From assembly GCF_040544555.1 (NCBI RefSeq), contig NZ_JBEPKD010000009.1:62001-126000 (forward strand): a stretch of 64,000 nt of DNA, given 5' to 3'. The DNA comes from Halalkalibacter oceani. GTDB lineage: Bacteria; Bacillota; Bacilli; Bacillales; Bacillaceae_D. A program made the translations under genes and the position numbers. Under the pieces are notes generated by a model. It was not told where the DNA came from. It ran no database searches and was given only the letters and a program-made list of their open reading frames with translations. Positions within the stretch are counted from its first letter, which is position 1, and each line of letters starts with the position of its first letter. Positions 51,080 through 59,572 of this stretch are shown in pieces.

Positions 51080-51952
51080 ATGCTTTTTAAACGTCATTTT
51101 ACTCTTTATATCATGATGATTCCGATCTTTATCTATTTTCTTTTATTTGCATATTACCCGCTGGTTCGCGGATTTTTGATCAGCTTGCAGGATTTCAGGC
51201 TGATCGGCGACCGCCCCTTTATCGGCTTCCAGAATTACGTCACCGTGCTGCAGGACCCACAATTCTGGCTCGTAATGAAAAACACCGTTCTGATCGGCGG
51301 CGGCATCTTAATCATCGGCTTTGCGTTCCCAATCATTGTCGCGATCGCGATTAATGAACTGACGAAACAATTCCTGAAAAAGTTTACGCAAACGATCATC
51401 TATCTCCCCCATTTGTTTTCCTGGGTCATCGTCGGCGGCATTTGGATCTTTATTCTTTCACCGGACGGGGGGCTTGTCAATGAATTATTAAAATGGTTTC
51501 AGCTGGAGCCGGTGCAGTTTTTAACCCAGGAGCAATACGCCCGTCCAGTGATGATCTTCACCGCCATCTGGAAGGAAATGGGCTACATCTGCATCATCTA
51601 TTTAGCAGCGATCGTCGGCATCAATCCGTCGCTCTATGAATCAGCGCGAATCGACGGGGCTAATTTCTGGCATGAAACCCGCTATATTACGCTGCCGCAG
51701 CTGATACCGACGATGAAAATCGTCCTGATGCTGAACATTATGTCCGTGCTGAAAATCTTTGATCAAATTTTTATGATGAGCAATCCGGCGATTGCCCACA
51801 AGGTGGATGTCATTATGATGTACACCTATGAAAAAGGAATTTTGCAATTTCAAATGGGTGTCGCCTCGGCTGCTGCTTATTTAGTCATCTTAGCAACATT
51901 TCTACTAACGATTGTCACGCGTATTCTCATTCGCTATGACAAGGAGGATTGA
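51080..51952 (+). CDS. ABC transporter permease (LplB/YteP type)
   Basis: A 290-residue permease with six membrane segments. The N terminus MLFKRHFTLYIMMIPIFIYF and the EAA loop (YESARIDGANFWHETRYITLPQL) are typical of the sugar-transporter permease I family. ATG 51080 follows AGGAGGACGATTGGC; the frame is open 81 bases further, through the hairpin, without an initiation site. It precedes the second permease with an almost overlapping junction. Confidence 0.9.
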   Translation: MLFKRHFTLYIMMIPIFIYFLLFAYYPLVRGFLISLQDFRLIGDRPFIGFQNYVTVLQDPQFWLVMKNTVLIGGGILIIGFAFPIIVAIAINELTKQFLKKFTQTIIYLPHLFSWVIVGGIWIFILSPDGGLVNELLKWFQLEPVQFLTQEQYARPVMIFTAIWKEMGYICIIYLAAIVGINPSLYESARIDGANFWHETRYITLPQLIPTMKIVLMLNIMSVLKIFDQIFMMSNPAIAHKVDVIMMYTYEKGILQFQMGVASAAAYLVILATFLLTIVTRILIRYDKED

Positions 51953-51957
51953 GCTTC

Positions 51958-52803
51958 TTGAATCGAGGAATAGCTTTTCGACTTATCAATGGAATTTTTT
52001 TAACGGTGCTTGTCCTGACGATGCTGCTGCCGGTCCTGAATACGCTGGCGATTTCACTGTCCACCAGCCTGGCATCGATGTCACCCGGCGTGAAGCTCTG
52101 GCCGCGCGAGTTCAGCCTTGAAGGCTATACGACCGTCTGGAGCCGAATCGAGCTGTGGCGCCCTTTTCTAAACAACTCGATTGTGACAATTTTCGGTACG
52201 TTTTTTCACGTCTTCCTGGCGGCGATTGCCGGCTATGTCCTGATTCAGCATGACTTGCCGGGAAGGAAGCTGTTGACGACCTTCATTATTGTGACGATGA
52301 TTATCCCGGCTGAGGCGATTATGATTCCGCTGTATATCGTCAATCGTGACCTCGGCCTTTTAAATACACTGGCCTCCCTCGTGATCTCTGGTCTCGTTTC
52401 CGGCTTCAGCATTCTTTTAATGAGAAATTACTTCCTCAGTGTGCCGAAATCGTTGGCGGAAGCGGCCAATATTGATGGAGCCGGTCATATTCGCATCCTG
52501 TTTTTGATTTACTTGCCTTTGTCCTTACCGGGACTGGCGACGGTGACCTTGTTTGAATTCGTGAGCAGATGGAATCAATTTCTTCCGGCACTCCTTTATA
52601 TTACGGACTCAAGCAAATATACATTGCAGGTTGCCTTGCGTTCGCTCATTTTGCAAGCGGACGCCTCATCAAGCAGCTATTTTTTAACGCCGAATATTCG
52701 CATGGCCGGAATTATGATCGCGCTCATTCCGTTGCTGATCATCTACCCGTTCATCCAGAAATATTTCGTCAAAGGGATTATGTCAGGTTCAACGAAAGAA
52801 TAG
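51958..52803 (+). CDS. ABC transporter permease (LplC/YtcP type)
   Basis: A 281-residue permease with six membrane segments and the EAA loop PKSLAEAANIDGAGHIRILF. It starts at TTG 51958 (MNRGIAFRLING), 10 bases after AAGGAGG, which lies inside the end of the previous gene; TTG 51949 is too close to it. It ends in KYFVKGIMSGSTKE, typical of the family. No ATPase gene is in the cluster, so a shared MsmX/UgpC-like ATPase must energise it. Confidence 0.9.
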   Translation: MNRGIAFRLINGIFLTVLVLTMLLPVLNTLAISLSTSLASMSPGVKLWPREFSLEGYTTVWSRIELWRPFLNNSIVTIFGTFFHVFLAAIAGYVLIQHDLPGRKLLTTFIIVTMIIPAEAIMIPLYIVNRDLGLLNTLASLVISGLVSGFSILLMRNYFLSVPKSLAEAANIDGAGHIRILFLIYLPLSLPGLATVTLFEFVSRWNQFLPALLYITDSSKYTLQVALRSLILQADASSSSYFLTPNIRMAGIMIALIPLLIIYPFIQKYFVKGIMSGSTKE

Positions 52804-52815
52804 GAGGACGACGCG

Positions 52816-54084
52816 TTGAAACAAAAACAACTCACACTTACGAGAATGATTATGCCCGAAGAACAACATCAGTACATTGAGCTTTCCTTCGCCGTCCCGC
52901 CGCGGACAGCAAGCATTCAGGCCGACTATCACGTTGAGGAAAATGAGTGCGTAATCGACCTCGGTGTCCGGGACACGGAACAGGTTCGCGGCTGGAGCGG
53001 CGGCGCCCGCTCGTCTTTTACCATTGAGGAAACGACGGCGACTCCGGGCTATCGGGCCGGCAGCATCCCTGCGGGAGAATGGGCGATCATCCTCGGTGCC
53101 TACCGCGTACCAAAGCCGTGCAACGTCACGGTAACAGTGATACTTACCGAAATGGAATCCGTCTGGCTAAAGGGCGATCTTCATATGCATTCCGTTCACA
53201 GCGACGGCTCGTACACGCTTGATGAAATCGTGGAGCTTTGCGAGCAAAAGGGCTTGGATTTTATCGCGACGACCGACCATAATACAACAAGCCAAAATCA
53301 GTTTATTCATAAAGAAAGCCCGCTTACGATCATACCGGGTATGGAATTAACGACCAACTTCGGTCATTGTAATTTTTTCGGCGTCGCTGACCCGGTGCGT
53401 GATTTCCGGGCGATCACCGGCGACCAGGTCAGAGAACGGCTTACCGAGGCGAAGACGGCCGGCGCCACAATAAGCCTCAACCACCCCCATTGTCCTCAGT
53501 GCGGCTGGCACTGGGCTTGGGATCTCGACTATGACTTTGTCGAGGTATGGAACGGCCCTTGGCGCGAGGCAAATGCAAAAACAGTTGACTGGTGGCATCA
53601 GCAGCTTTGCCAGGGGAAACGAATTCCCGCCATTGGCGGCAGTGATACGCACCGGCCGCACCGCTATATCCAGCACGGTTCGCCGACAGTGTGGGTGTAC
53701 AGCGACTCCCGCTCCGGCGAAAGCATCTTACGGGCGATCGAACAGCGGAGAGTGTCGTTAAGCTATTTACCGGAGGGACCGTTTGTCAGCCTGTCGTGCG
53801 AGCACTATACAACGGGCGATGTCGTCCCGCTTCCGTCTCCTGCACAGACCACCGTTCGGTTTGAGAGGCTGTCGCGCGGGGACCGAATCAAGATTATTTC
53901 AAATGATCAGGTGGAAAGCGAATCGATTCATCAGTCTGACGAGGGGCAGCTGCAAATTCCAGTCGAAGTGAACGGGCAATTATTTCTCAGAGTCGAGGTA
54001 TGGCGGTATATGGAAGAGGCGGGACGGGAGATGATGGCGGCGATGAGCAACCCACTGTACTTTGAAGGAAAGCCGGGCCGTTGA
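52816..54084 (+). CDS. PHP-domain metallo-phosphoesterase (CehA/McbA type)
   Basis: A 422-residue protein. An N-terminal beta-rich region (about 1-115) precedes a PHP domain with metal ligands in KGDLHMHSVHSDGSYT (about 120-134), ATTDHNTTSQ, ISLNHPHC and GGSDTHRPHR. A C-terminal beta region follows from about residue 330. CehA/McbA-type enzymes hydrolyse phosphate esters or phosphodiesters. It starts at TTG 52816, 8 bases after GGAGG; the MFS gene overlaps its stop. The combination with an ABC importer suggests cleavage of an imported phosphoester in the cytoplasm (no signal peptide). Confidence 0.85.
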   Translation: MKQKQLTLTRMIMPEEQHQYIELSFAVPPRTASIQADYHVEENECVIDLGVRDTEQVRGWSGGARSSFTIEETTATPGYRAGSIPAGEWAIILGAYRVPKPCNVTVTVILTEMESVWLKGDLHMHSVHSDGSYTLDEIVELCEQKGLDFIATTDHNTTSQNQFIHKESPLTIIPGMELTTNFGHCNFFGVADPVRDFRAITGDQVRERLTEAKTAGATISLNHPHCPQCGWHWAWDLDYDFVEVWNGPWREANAKTVDWWHQQLCQGKRIPAIGGSDTHRPHRYIQHGSPTVWVYSDSRSGESILRAIEQRRVSLSYLPEGPFVSLSCEHYTTGDVVPLPSPAQTTVRFERLSRGDRIKIISNDQVESESIHQSDEGQLQIPVEVNGQLFLRVEVWRYMEEAGREMMAAMSNPLYFEGKPGR

Positions 54085-55295
54085 ACGAACTCTCCTTGCA
54101 GCATGAAGCAGTCCTTCCCCGTGAGACGAAGCTGCTTCTGGCCATTATCAGCATCAATGCTCTGGCAAACAGTTTATCGAATGTGTTTGTGAATGTCTTT
54201 CTCTTTCGTCTGTCTGACAATATTTACGAGGTGGCTCTCTTTAATTTCATCGCCTATGTCACCTGGCTGCCGGCCTTCGTCTTTGCCGGCTGGCTCTGTA
54301 AAAAGAAGGATCGGAAAATCGGCCTGATCATCGGCGGCTGCTTGCAGCTGCTGTTTTATCTCGCTATTTTAGCGTTAGCAGAGCAGGCGATCGACTGGGT
54401 GCCGTTGCTAGGTTTTGTTTTCGGAGTCGGCTCAGGCTTTTATTGGCTTTCGATTAATGTTCTCTCCGTTGATTTAACGAGTGAGCATAACCGGCTTTGG
54501 TTTAACGGAGTCAACGGGTTGTTCGGCTCTCTTTCGCAAATGCTCGGTCCTTTTATCGCCGGGCTGATCGTGACTTTCCTGCCTGATTTTTACGGCTATC
54601 AGCTGATTTTTTTCCTGTCTCTCCTCTTGTTCGCCAATACAATCTGGCTCACAACGCTATTGCCGGCCTACAAGCTGGAAGAACGGTTTCGCTGGCGAAA
54701 AATCATCGACGTTCATCGCAACCGTGAATGGAAACTGCTCTCCCTCGCCTTTGTCGGGCTATCTTTCCGGGACGGGGTAATCTCCTTTGTGATTGTCGTC
54801 TGGGTGTTCATGGTAACCGGCAGTGAATCGGTGTTGGGTAATTTCGTCTTCGTCACGACGCTTCTGTCGGTCATCACTTATTACGTCGTCGGAAAATGCA
54901 AAATGAGTCTCTCGCAGCAAGCATTGCTCATTACAGGCAATCTTGGTTTAAGCAGCGCGCTCAGCCTGTTCCTTTTCGATGTCAACTGGGTGATTCTCAT
55001 CGCGTACGGGATTGTGGCGGCGATCAGCATTCCGCTGTTTGAGGTGCCGTTTAACACAATGTCGCTGAATAATATTGCCGAGCTGGATGACCAAGGGGCT
55101 ACAAGAGTTGAATTGGTCATCTCTCGTGAAATCGCCTTAAGCGCCGGACGGGTGACAAGTGTCGGATTACTCGCGGCCGTTTACAGCTCCAGCTTGACAG
55201 AATCCTACCTCCCGGCCTTTTTAGCACTACTGATCGCCGTTGGCATGACCCCGCTTCTTCTCGTAAGGAAGTTGAAGCTGGCGGGAAAAGCGTGA
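54081..55295 (+). CDS. Major facilitator superfamily transporter
   Basis: A 404-residue MFS protein with about 12 hydrophobic segments. It starts at TTG 54081, overlapping the PHP stop by four bases (TTGA), so it is translationally coupled. The YQP-like family of Bacillus (FVNVFLFRLSDNIYEVALFNF; GFYWLSINVLSVDLTSEHNR; FNGVNGLFGSLSQMLGPFIAG) is recognisable. Substrate unknown; export of a product of the PHP enzyme is possible. Copy C of the dispersed repeat follows directly. Confidence 0.85.
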   Translation: MNELSLQHEAVLPRETKLLLAIISINALANSLSNVFVNVFLFRLSDNIYEVALFNFIAYVTWLPAFVFAGWLCKKKDRKIGLIIGGCLQLLFYLAILALAEQAIDWVPLLGFVFGVGSGFYWLSINVLSVDLTSEHNRLWFNGVNGLFGSLSQMLGPFIAGLIVTFLPDFYGYQLIFFLSLLLFANTIWLTTLLPAYKLEERFRWRKIIDVHRNREWKLLSLAFVGLSFRDGVISFVIVVWVFMVTGSESVLGNFVFVTTLLSVITYYVVGKCKMSLSQQALLITGNLGLSSALSLFLFDVNWVILIAYGIVAAISIPLFEVPFNTMSLNNIAELDDQGATRVELVISREIALSAGRVTSVGLLAAVYSSSLTESYLPAFLALLIAVGMTPLLLVRKLKLAGKA

Positions 55296-55306
55296 GTGGG
55301 TTACAT

Positions 55307-55466
55307 GAAGCTGCTAAAAAAGTGGAAATCGTACTTTTTCAGCAGCTTTTCCGTAATGAGCGTAGCCATTTCCTGATTTTGAAAGCCTTGCTACGAGAAA
55401 CCCACTCGTAGCAAAGCGCGCAACGTGCGGAGTCATTACTCTTCTTCAAGTTACGAAAAAGGACGG
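55307..55466 (+). repeat. Dispersed repeat of about 160 bp, copy C
   Basis: It starts 12 bases after the MFS stop with the hairpin AAGCTGCT...CTTTTTCAGCAGCTT and continues CGTAATGAGCGTAGCC, CCTGATTTTGAAAGCC, an internal GCTACGAG/CTCGTAGC hairpin, GGAGTCATTACTCTTCTTC and TTACGAAAAAGGACGG. Its hairpin may act as the terminator of the cluster. Confidence 0.85.
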
Positions 55467-55483
55467 GATCGTGGCGGTTACGC

Positions 55484-56065
55484 TCATGGCTTCGGACTTG
55501 TATAGGTCATGAGGAAGTGGAGGACGGTTATTTCTGAGGTGGGATTTTGGTAGGCGTGCACTTTGTCTCCGTTGAAGGTGATCGAGTCATATTGGTTTAA
55601 CTCGTAGTGCTCCTCTTCGATTTGTATTCTTAAACGGCCTGTCATCACTGTGACGTATTCTGTCACGCCCTGCTGATGCGCGCCGGGACGATACTCGCTA
55701 TGCGGTTGAAGAAACGCCCGATGAATCTCGCTAGATCCGTAGCTGGACACTTCAAACATCGGTTCGAGCGTGCACACTTCATTGGCACTGACTACTTTAT
55801 TTCCTTCATGGCAGCGAGAAATTTGAATATCCTTTTGTTCATTTAGCAGAACGGAAAGCGGCACTGCCAGCCCATTCGCGATTTTCCAAATGACGGCCAG
55901 CGACGGATTCGATTCCCCCCGCTCGATATTGCCAAGAGTTAGCTTGCTGACGGAGGTGATCTCCGCTAGCTCCTGCAGGCTCATTTTCCGCTCCTGTCTT
56001 AGCTTCCGCAATGTCGCACCAAGATGTTTGGCCAATGCTTCTGCATCGTTCATATGCGAATTCAT
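55484..56065 (-). CDS. XRE-family regulator with C-terminal cupin
   Basis: A 193-residue regulator: N-terminal helix-turn-helix (about 15-70: LRKLRQERKMSLQELAEITS, LTLGNIERGESNPSLAVIWK) and a cupin sensor domain (HSEYRPGAHQQGVTEYVTVMTGRL, HAYQNPTSEITVLHF). ATG 56065 is 7 bases from AAGGAGG. It diverges from the EmrE-family carrier gene; a perfect palindrome lies between them and is the probable operator. Confidence 0.9.
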   Translation of the reverse strand: MNSHMNDAEALAKHLGATLRKLRQERKMSLQELAEITSVSKLTLGNIERGESNPSLAVIWKIANGLAVPLSVLLNEQKDIQISRCHEGNKVVSANEVCTLEPMFEVSSYGSSEIHRAFLQPHSEYRPGAHQQGVTEYVTVMTGRLRIQIEEEHYELNQYDSITFNGDKVHAYQNPTSEITVLHFLMTYTSPKP

Positions 56066-56128
56066 CAGCAGACCTCCTTTTTTAGTAGTTTTTTCACTCG
56101 AAAGGTAGTATATTATAGTTTATCAACA

Positions 56129-56144
56129 GTATATTTTAATATAC
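56129..56144. promoter_or_regulatory. Palindrome between the XRE-cupin and EmrE-type genes
   Basis: GTATATTTTAATATAC (7-2-7) is a perfect inverted repeat in the 99-base divergent gap; a related GTATATTATA lies about 20 bases to the left. Probable operator of the XRE regulator. Confidence 0.6.
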
Positions 56145-56164
56145 AAAATGAAAAAGGTGAGTCG

Positions 56165-57133
56165 ATGAAAGAAATTCTTATCGGAATCATTGCATCCATG
56201 TTTTTTGCCGTGACCTTTATTTTAAACCGTTCAATGGAAGTAACGGGGGGAAGCTGGATTTGGAGCTCGTCGTTGCGCTTTATTTTCATGTTTCCTTTTT
56301 TTCTTCTTATTGTACTTGCAAGAAAGAATATGAAACAAGTTTTATTTGAAATAAAGAGCCGTCCGCTGTCGTGGATTGGCTGGAGCTTTGTCGGCTTCGT
56401 GCTCTTTTACGCGCCGATCACCTATGCCGCCGCCTATGGACCGGGCTGGCTCGTCGCCGGCACCTGGCAGCTGACGATTGTCGCCGGCGTACTGCTGACC
56501 CCTTTCTTTTTCCATGAAGTAAAAACTACGACGGGTCCGAAGCGAATAAAAAACAGCTTGCCGCTCAAGTCACTGGCGATCTCTTTTATCATCCTTGCGG
56601 GTGTCATGCTGATCCAGCTCCAGCACGCGACGACGGTTTCAATTCAAGTTGTGCTGTTCAGTACACTCCCTGTCATTGTCGCGGCGTTTGCTTACCCTTT
56701 AGGCAACCGCAAAATGATGGAGCTGTGCGGCGGGCGGCTCGATACATTCCAACGGGTGTTTGGCATGACAGTGGCAAGCCTTCCGTTTTGGCTTGTACTG
56801 GCAAGCTATGGCTTGATCACAGTTGGTCCTCCCTCTTCAAGCCAGCTGCTGCAAGCGTTTATCGTTGCCGTCAGCTCCGGCGTCATTGCCACGACGCTGT
56901 TTTTTATCGCGACCGACCGCGTTCATGAAAACCCTGATCGTTTAGCTGGCGTGGAAGCGACCCAGTCAGCCCAGGTTTTATTCGTCCTGCTCGGTGAAAT
57001 GTGGCTGCTCTCAAGTCCATTCCCTTCTGCCGCGGCGATCATTGGCCTGCTGATCATTATGGGCGGCATGCTAGCCCACAGCTATTTAACCAAGAAACCA
57101 CAAAAACAAAGGACAGCCCCGTCACAGGGATAA
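56165..57133 (+). CDS. Multidrug resistance efflux transporter, EmrE family
   Basis: A 322-residue DMT-superfamily carrier with about ten hydrophobic segments and an internal duplication. It resembles the Bacillus EmrE-family multidrug proteins: MKEILIGIIASMFFAVTFIL, LFYAPITYAAAYGPGWLVAG and VEATQSAQVLFVLLGEMWLL. ATG 56165 follows AAAGGTGAG. Its divergent XRE-cupin neighbour is the likely regulator. Substrate unknown. Confidence 0.85.
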   Translation: MKEILIGIIASMFFAVTFILNRSMEVTGGSWIWSSSLRFIFMFPFFLLIVLARKNMKQVLFEIKSRPLSWIGWSFVGFVLFYAPITYAAAYGPGWLVAGTWQLTIVAGVLLTPFFFHEVKTTTGPKRIKNSLPLKSLAISFIILAGVMLIQLQHATTVSIQVVLFSTLPVIVAAFAYPLGNRKMMELCGGRLDTFQRVFGMTVASLPFWLVLASYGLITVGPPSSSQLLQAFIVAVSSGVIATTLFFIATDRVHENPDRLAGVEATQSAQVLFVLLGEMWLLSSPFPSAAAIIGLLIIMGGMLAHSYLTKKPQKQRTAPSQG

Positions 57134-57158
57134 AAAATCCACGTGGCGGTTTTTTCTT
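57134..57158 (+). terminator. Short terminator after the EmrE-type gene
   Basis: A-rich arm, CC...GG core and TTTTTT run (about 57135-57158) directly after the stop. The stem is short but the T run is clear. Confidence 0.55.
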
Positions 57159-57309
57159 TGCAAACGATGTGCGGAGCTAAGGTCTTCCTCAATTCCTGTA
57201 CTGCCTCACCATCAAAAAAACTATTTTTTCAGATAAGTTAGAAATTCGTTTTCAAATTGCGTTTTTCGGAGTATGATAGAAGTAAGCTTACAAGAAGGAG
57301 GAAACGGCT

Positions 57310-57645
57310 GTGAAACGATTTTGTGCTTTGACAATCTTGACTGCGTTTCTTCTTTCCATCTATGTCTACTTTCATGATCAGTCCAGCTATTCGACGGTGC
57401 ATCCGCTGGAGACAGCCGACATCACTCACTTCTATGATCATGGCAGCGGTCATGCTTTTTATGACCTTGGAGACGGTAAGCTGAAAGTGGTCGTATCGTG
57501 GGCTCTCCCGGTTGAGCAGCTCCTGCCGATACTGCTTCTTGTCTTCGCCGTACCGGTATGGTATTACTTACGGGTCTTTCTTTTATTAAGGCCGATTATG
57601 TACCAAAGTAATTACGTTATCTCATCCCCTTCCTATACACGTTAA
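57310..57645 (+). CDS. Small hypothetical membrane protein
   Basis: A 111-residue protein with an N-terminal hydrophobic segment (about 5-20, signal-anchor-like), a short polar outer region (YSTVHPLETADITHFYDHGSG) and a second hydrophobic segment (about 68-92: LLPILLLVFAVPVWYYLRVF). GTG 57310 is 8 bases from AAGGAGG. No family recognised. A 38-residue membrane peptide follows after 32 bases, so the two may be co-expressed. Confidence 0.65.
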   Translation: MKRFCALTILTAFLLSIYVYFHDQSSYSTVHPLETADITHFYDHGSGHAFYDLGDGKLKVVVSWALPVEQLLPILLLVFAVPVWYYLRVFLLLRPIMYQSNYVISSPSYTR

Positions 57646-57677
57646 AAAAACTAACTTACTAGGGAGGTCGTTCGATT

Positions 57678-57794
57678 ATGATGTGGATGAGATTGGTTGT
57701 AGTTGGCATGCTGTCTGTTACTGCGGTTAGTATTTTTGCCTTTCAATTTGTGGAAAGCTTCAATGCGTTTTTTGACATGTTTAAAAACAAATAA
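57678..57794 (+). CDS. 38-residue membrane peptide
   Basis: A short gene with GGGAGG ten bases before ATG 57678. The product is MMWMRLVVVGMLSVTAVSIF and a C-terminal FNAFFDMFKNK: one membrane segment with a basic tail. It lies just before the convergent cydC terminator. Some Bacillales cytochrome bd oxidases have tiny CydS subunits, but no clear similarity is seen, so no function is proposed. Confidence 0.6.
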   Translation: MMWMRLVVVGMLSVTAVSIFAFQFVESFNAFFDMFKNK

Positions 57795-57804
57795 AACTGT
57801 TATG

Positions 57805-57857
57805 TAAAAAAAGGATGTCTCTCTCGTTCAAAACGTGCTGAGACATCCTTTCCTTTT
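57805..57857. terminator. Bidirectional terminator between the membrane peptide and cydC
   Basis: AAAGGATGTCTC (57810-57821) pairs perfectly with GAGACATCCTTT (57840-57851), with A-rich and T-rich flanks, so it works on both strands. Confidence 0.9.
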
Positions 57858-59572
57858 TACCCAATCACATCTTTTTCAATTTCCTTCATTTGATAAAAGT
57901 AGCCGTTCGCTTTCATTAACTCCTCAAAGCTGCCTGCCTCAACTATACGGCCATCTTCCATCACAATAATTTGATCCATCCGTTCCAAACCGGTTAGACG
58001 ATGACTGACCAGCACGACAGTCGCCCCCTCAGCCTGCCGGAAAAGCTCCTGATAAAGGCGCTCTTCCGTCAAAGCATCAACAGAGGAAGTCGGCTCATCG
58101 AGCAGCCAGACACGCGCCTGTTTCAGCATCGCCCGAGCCAGCGCCAGCCGTTGTTTCTCCCCGCCGGAGAGGTTCTCTCCCTTTTCAAGCACTTGATCAT
58201 CTAATGACAGATGCTCCAACGCCACCCGCTTTAGCACAGCCTTCATCTCTTGATCGTTGGCCTCAGAAGAAGCAAGCTGCAAATTGTCACGAATCGTTCC
58301 GTAAAAGAAATGATTTTCCTGCAGAACCACATTCGCCTGCTCCCATATTTTTTCTTTCGATAGCTGCCGCAGCTCACTTCCGTTCCAACGGACGACGCCC
58401 TGCTCAGGCCCGACGATTCCGAGAAGCAATTGGAGTACCGTCGACTTGCCGGAGCCGCTCGCCCCGACGATCGCCGTTTTCGAGCCTCGCTTCAGTTCAA
58501 GGCTTATGTCCGTTAACGCCCGTCGCCCCTCCCCTGGATAGGTGTAGCTGACACGCTCAAACCAAATCTCCGGCACTTCATTCCCCGGCGACTGTAGCTC
58601 CGCTTCTGTCTCTGTCTGCGCTGGCTGCTCCACGACGGAAGCCAGGCGCCGCGCCGCACTTCGGCTATCTTCAAAATAGCTCGGGAAAGCAGCCATCGGT
58701 GTCGCGTTCTCAAAGACCGTGAGCGAGATCATGACAAGCATCGCTAAAAACAAACCGTCAAGCTCTCCTGTCGTCACCAAATAGGCGCCGAGAGCAAGCA
58801 CAACCCATGAAACGAGCAGCGAGGCAGCCGTATTGACCGCTCGGCTCGCCAGAATCTGCCGTCCTTCCCTCTCCTGCTCACCAACATATTCAGCAGCGGC
58901 CCGCGACAGCTCAGCTTCTTTATTCGCCTGCTGCTGGTAAAGCGTAAGATCTTTAAAACCGTAAAGGAACTCCGTCACTTCCGTTGACAGCTCGCCCCGC
59001 TTGTCACGCAGATTACTATTCAGCCTGCGCTGGCGCAAAGCGAACCATGCCGGAATGAGGACACCAGTCAAAAAAAGACCGGTCAGCAGGACGAGCGCAA
59101 TCGCCACTGAATAAAAAGCGGTGAAGACAATCGTCGCGAAAAAAACGAGCAACAGGACAACGAGCGGATAAAAGACCCGTAAAAAGAAATGCTGCAGGCT
59201 TTCAACATCGCCAACAATCCGCGCCAGCAGATCACCACTGCGATACGTTTGAAAAAGCGACGGCGCCAACGGTTCAAGCTTTTCATAAAAGGAAAGGCGC
59301 AGCCGGCTCAACATCGTAAACGTAGCGCGATGCGAATAGTACCGTTCGACATAGCGTCCGAGCGCCCGCAAAAAGCCAAAGAGCTTGACGAAAGCAATCG
59401 TCACCGTCAAGGCGTACAATGGCGGCATTAGCGCCCCCTTGGAGATCAGGTAGCCGCTTGAAGCAAACAGGCCGACAGCGGCGATCCCGGCCAAAAATCC
59501 GGCGATAACCGAGTAGACAATGTCCCTTTTTTCATGAAGCATCAGTTTCATAACCGCGGCAAGTTCCTTCAT
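57857..59572 (-). CDS. cydC: Thiol reductant ABC exporter subunit CydC
   Basis: A 571-residue half-transporter: membrane domain (about 1-310, six segments) and ATPase domain with Walker A GASGSGKST, signature LSGGEKQRLALARAML and Walker B VWLLDEPTSSVD. CydDC exports cysteine/glutathione and is needed for cytochrome bd assembly. ATG 59572 overlaps the cydD stop by 4 bases. The cydAB oxidase genes, which often precede cydCD in Bacillus, are not in this window. Confidence 0.92.
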   Translation of the reverse strand: MKELAAVMKLMLHEKRDIVYSVIAGFLAGIAAVGLFASSGYLISKGALMPPLYALTVTIAFVKLFGFLRALGRYVERYYSHRATFTMLSRLRLSFYEKLEPLAPSLFQTYRSGDLLARIVGDVESLQHFFLRVFYPLVVLLLVFFATIVFTAFYSVAIALVLLTGLFLTGVLIPAWFALRQRRLNSNLRDKRGELSTEVTEFLYGFKDLTLYQQQANKEAELSRAAAEYVGEQEREGRQILASRAVNTAASLLVSWVVLALGAYLVTTGELDGLFLAMLVMISLTVFENATPMAAFPSYFEDSRSAARRLASVVEQPAQTETEAELQSPGNEVPEIWFERVSYTYPGEGRRALTDISLELKRGSKTAIVGASGSGKSTVLQLLLGIVGPEQGVVRWNGSELRQLSKEKIWEQANVVLQENHFFYGTIRDNLQLASSEANDQEMKAVLKRVALEHLSLDDQVLEKGENLSGGEKQRLALARAMLKQARVWLLDEPTSSVDALTEERLYQELFRQAEGATVVLVSHRLTGLERMDQIIVMEDGRIVEAGSFEELMKANGYFYQMKEIEKDVIG

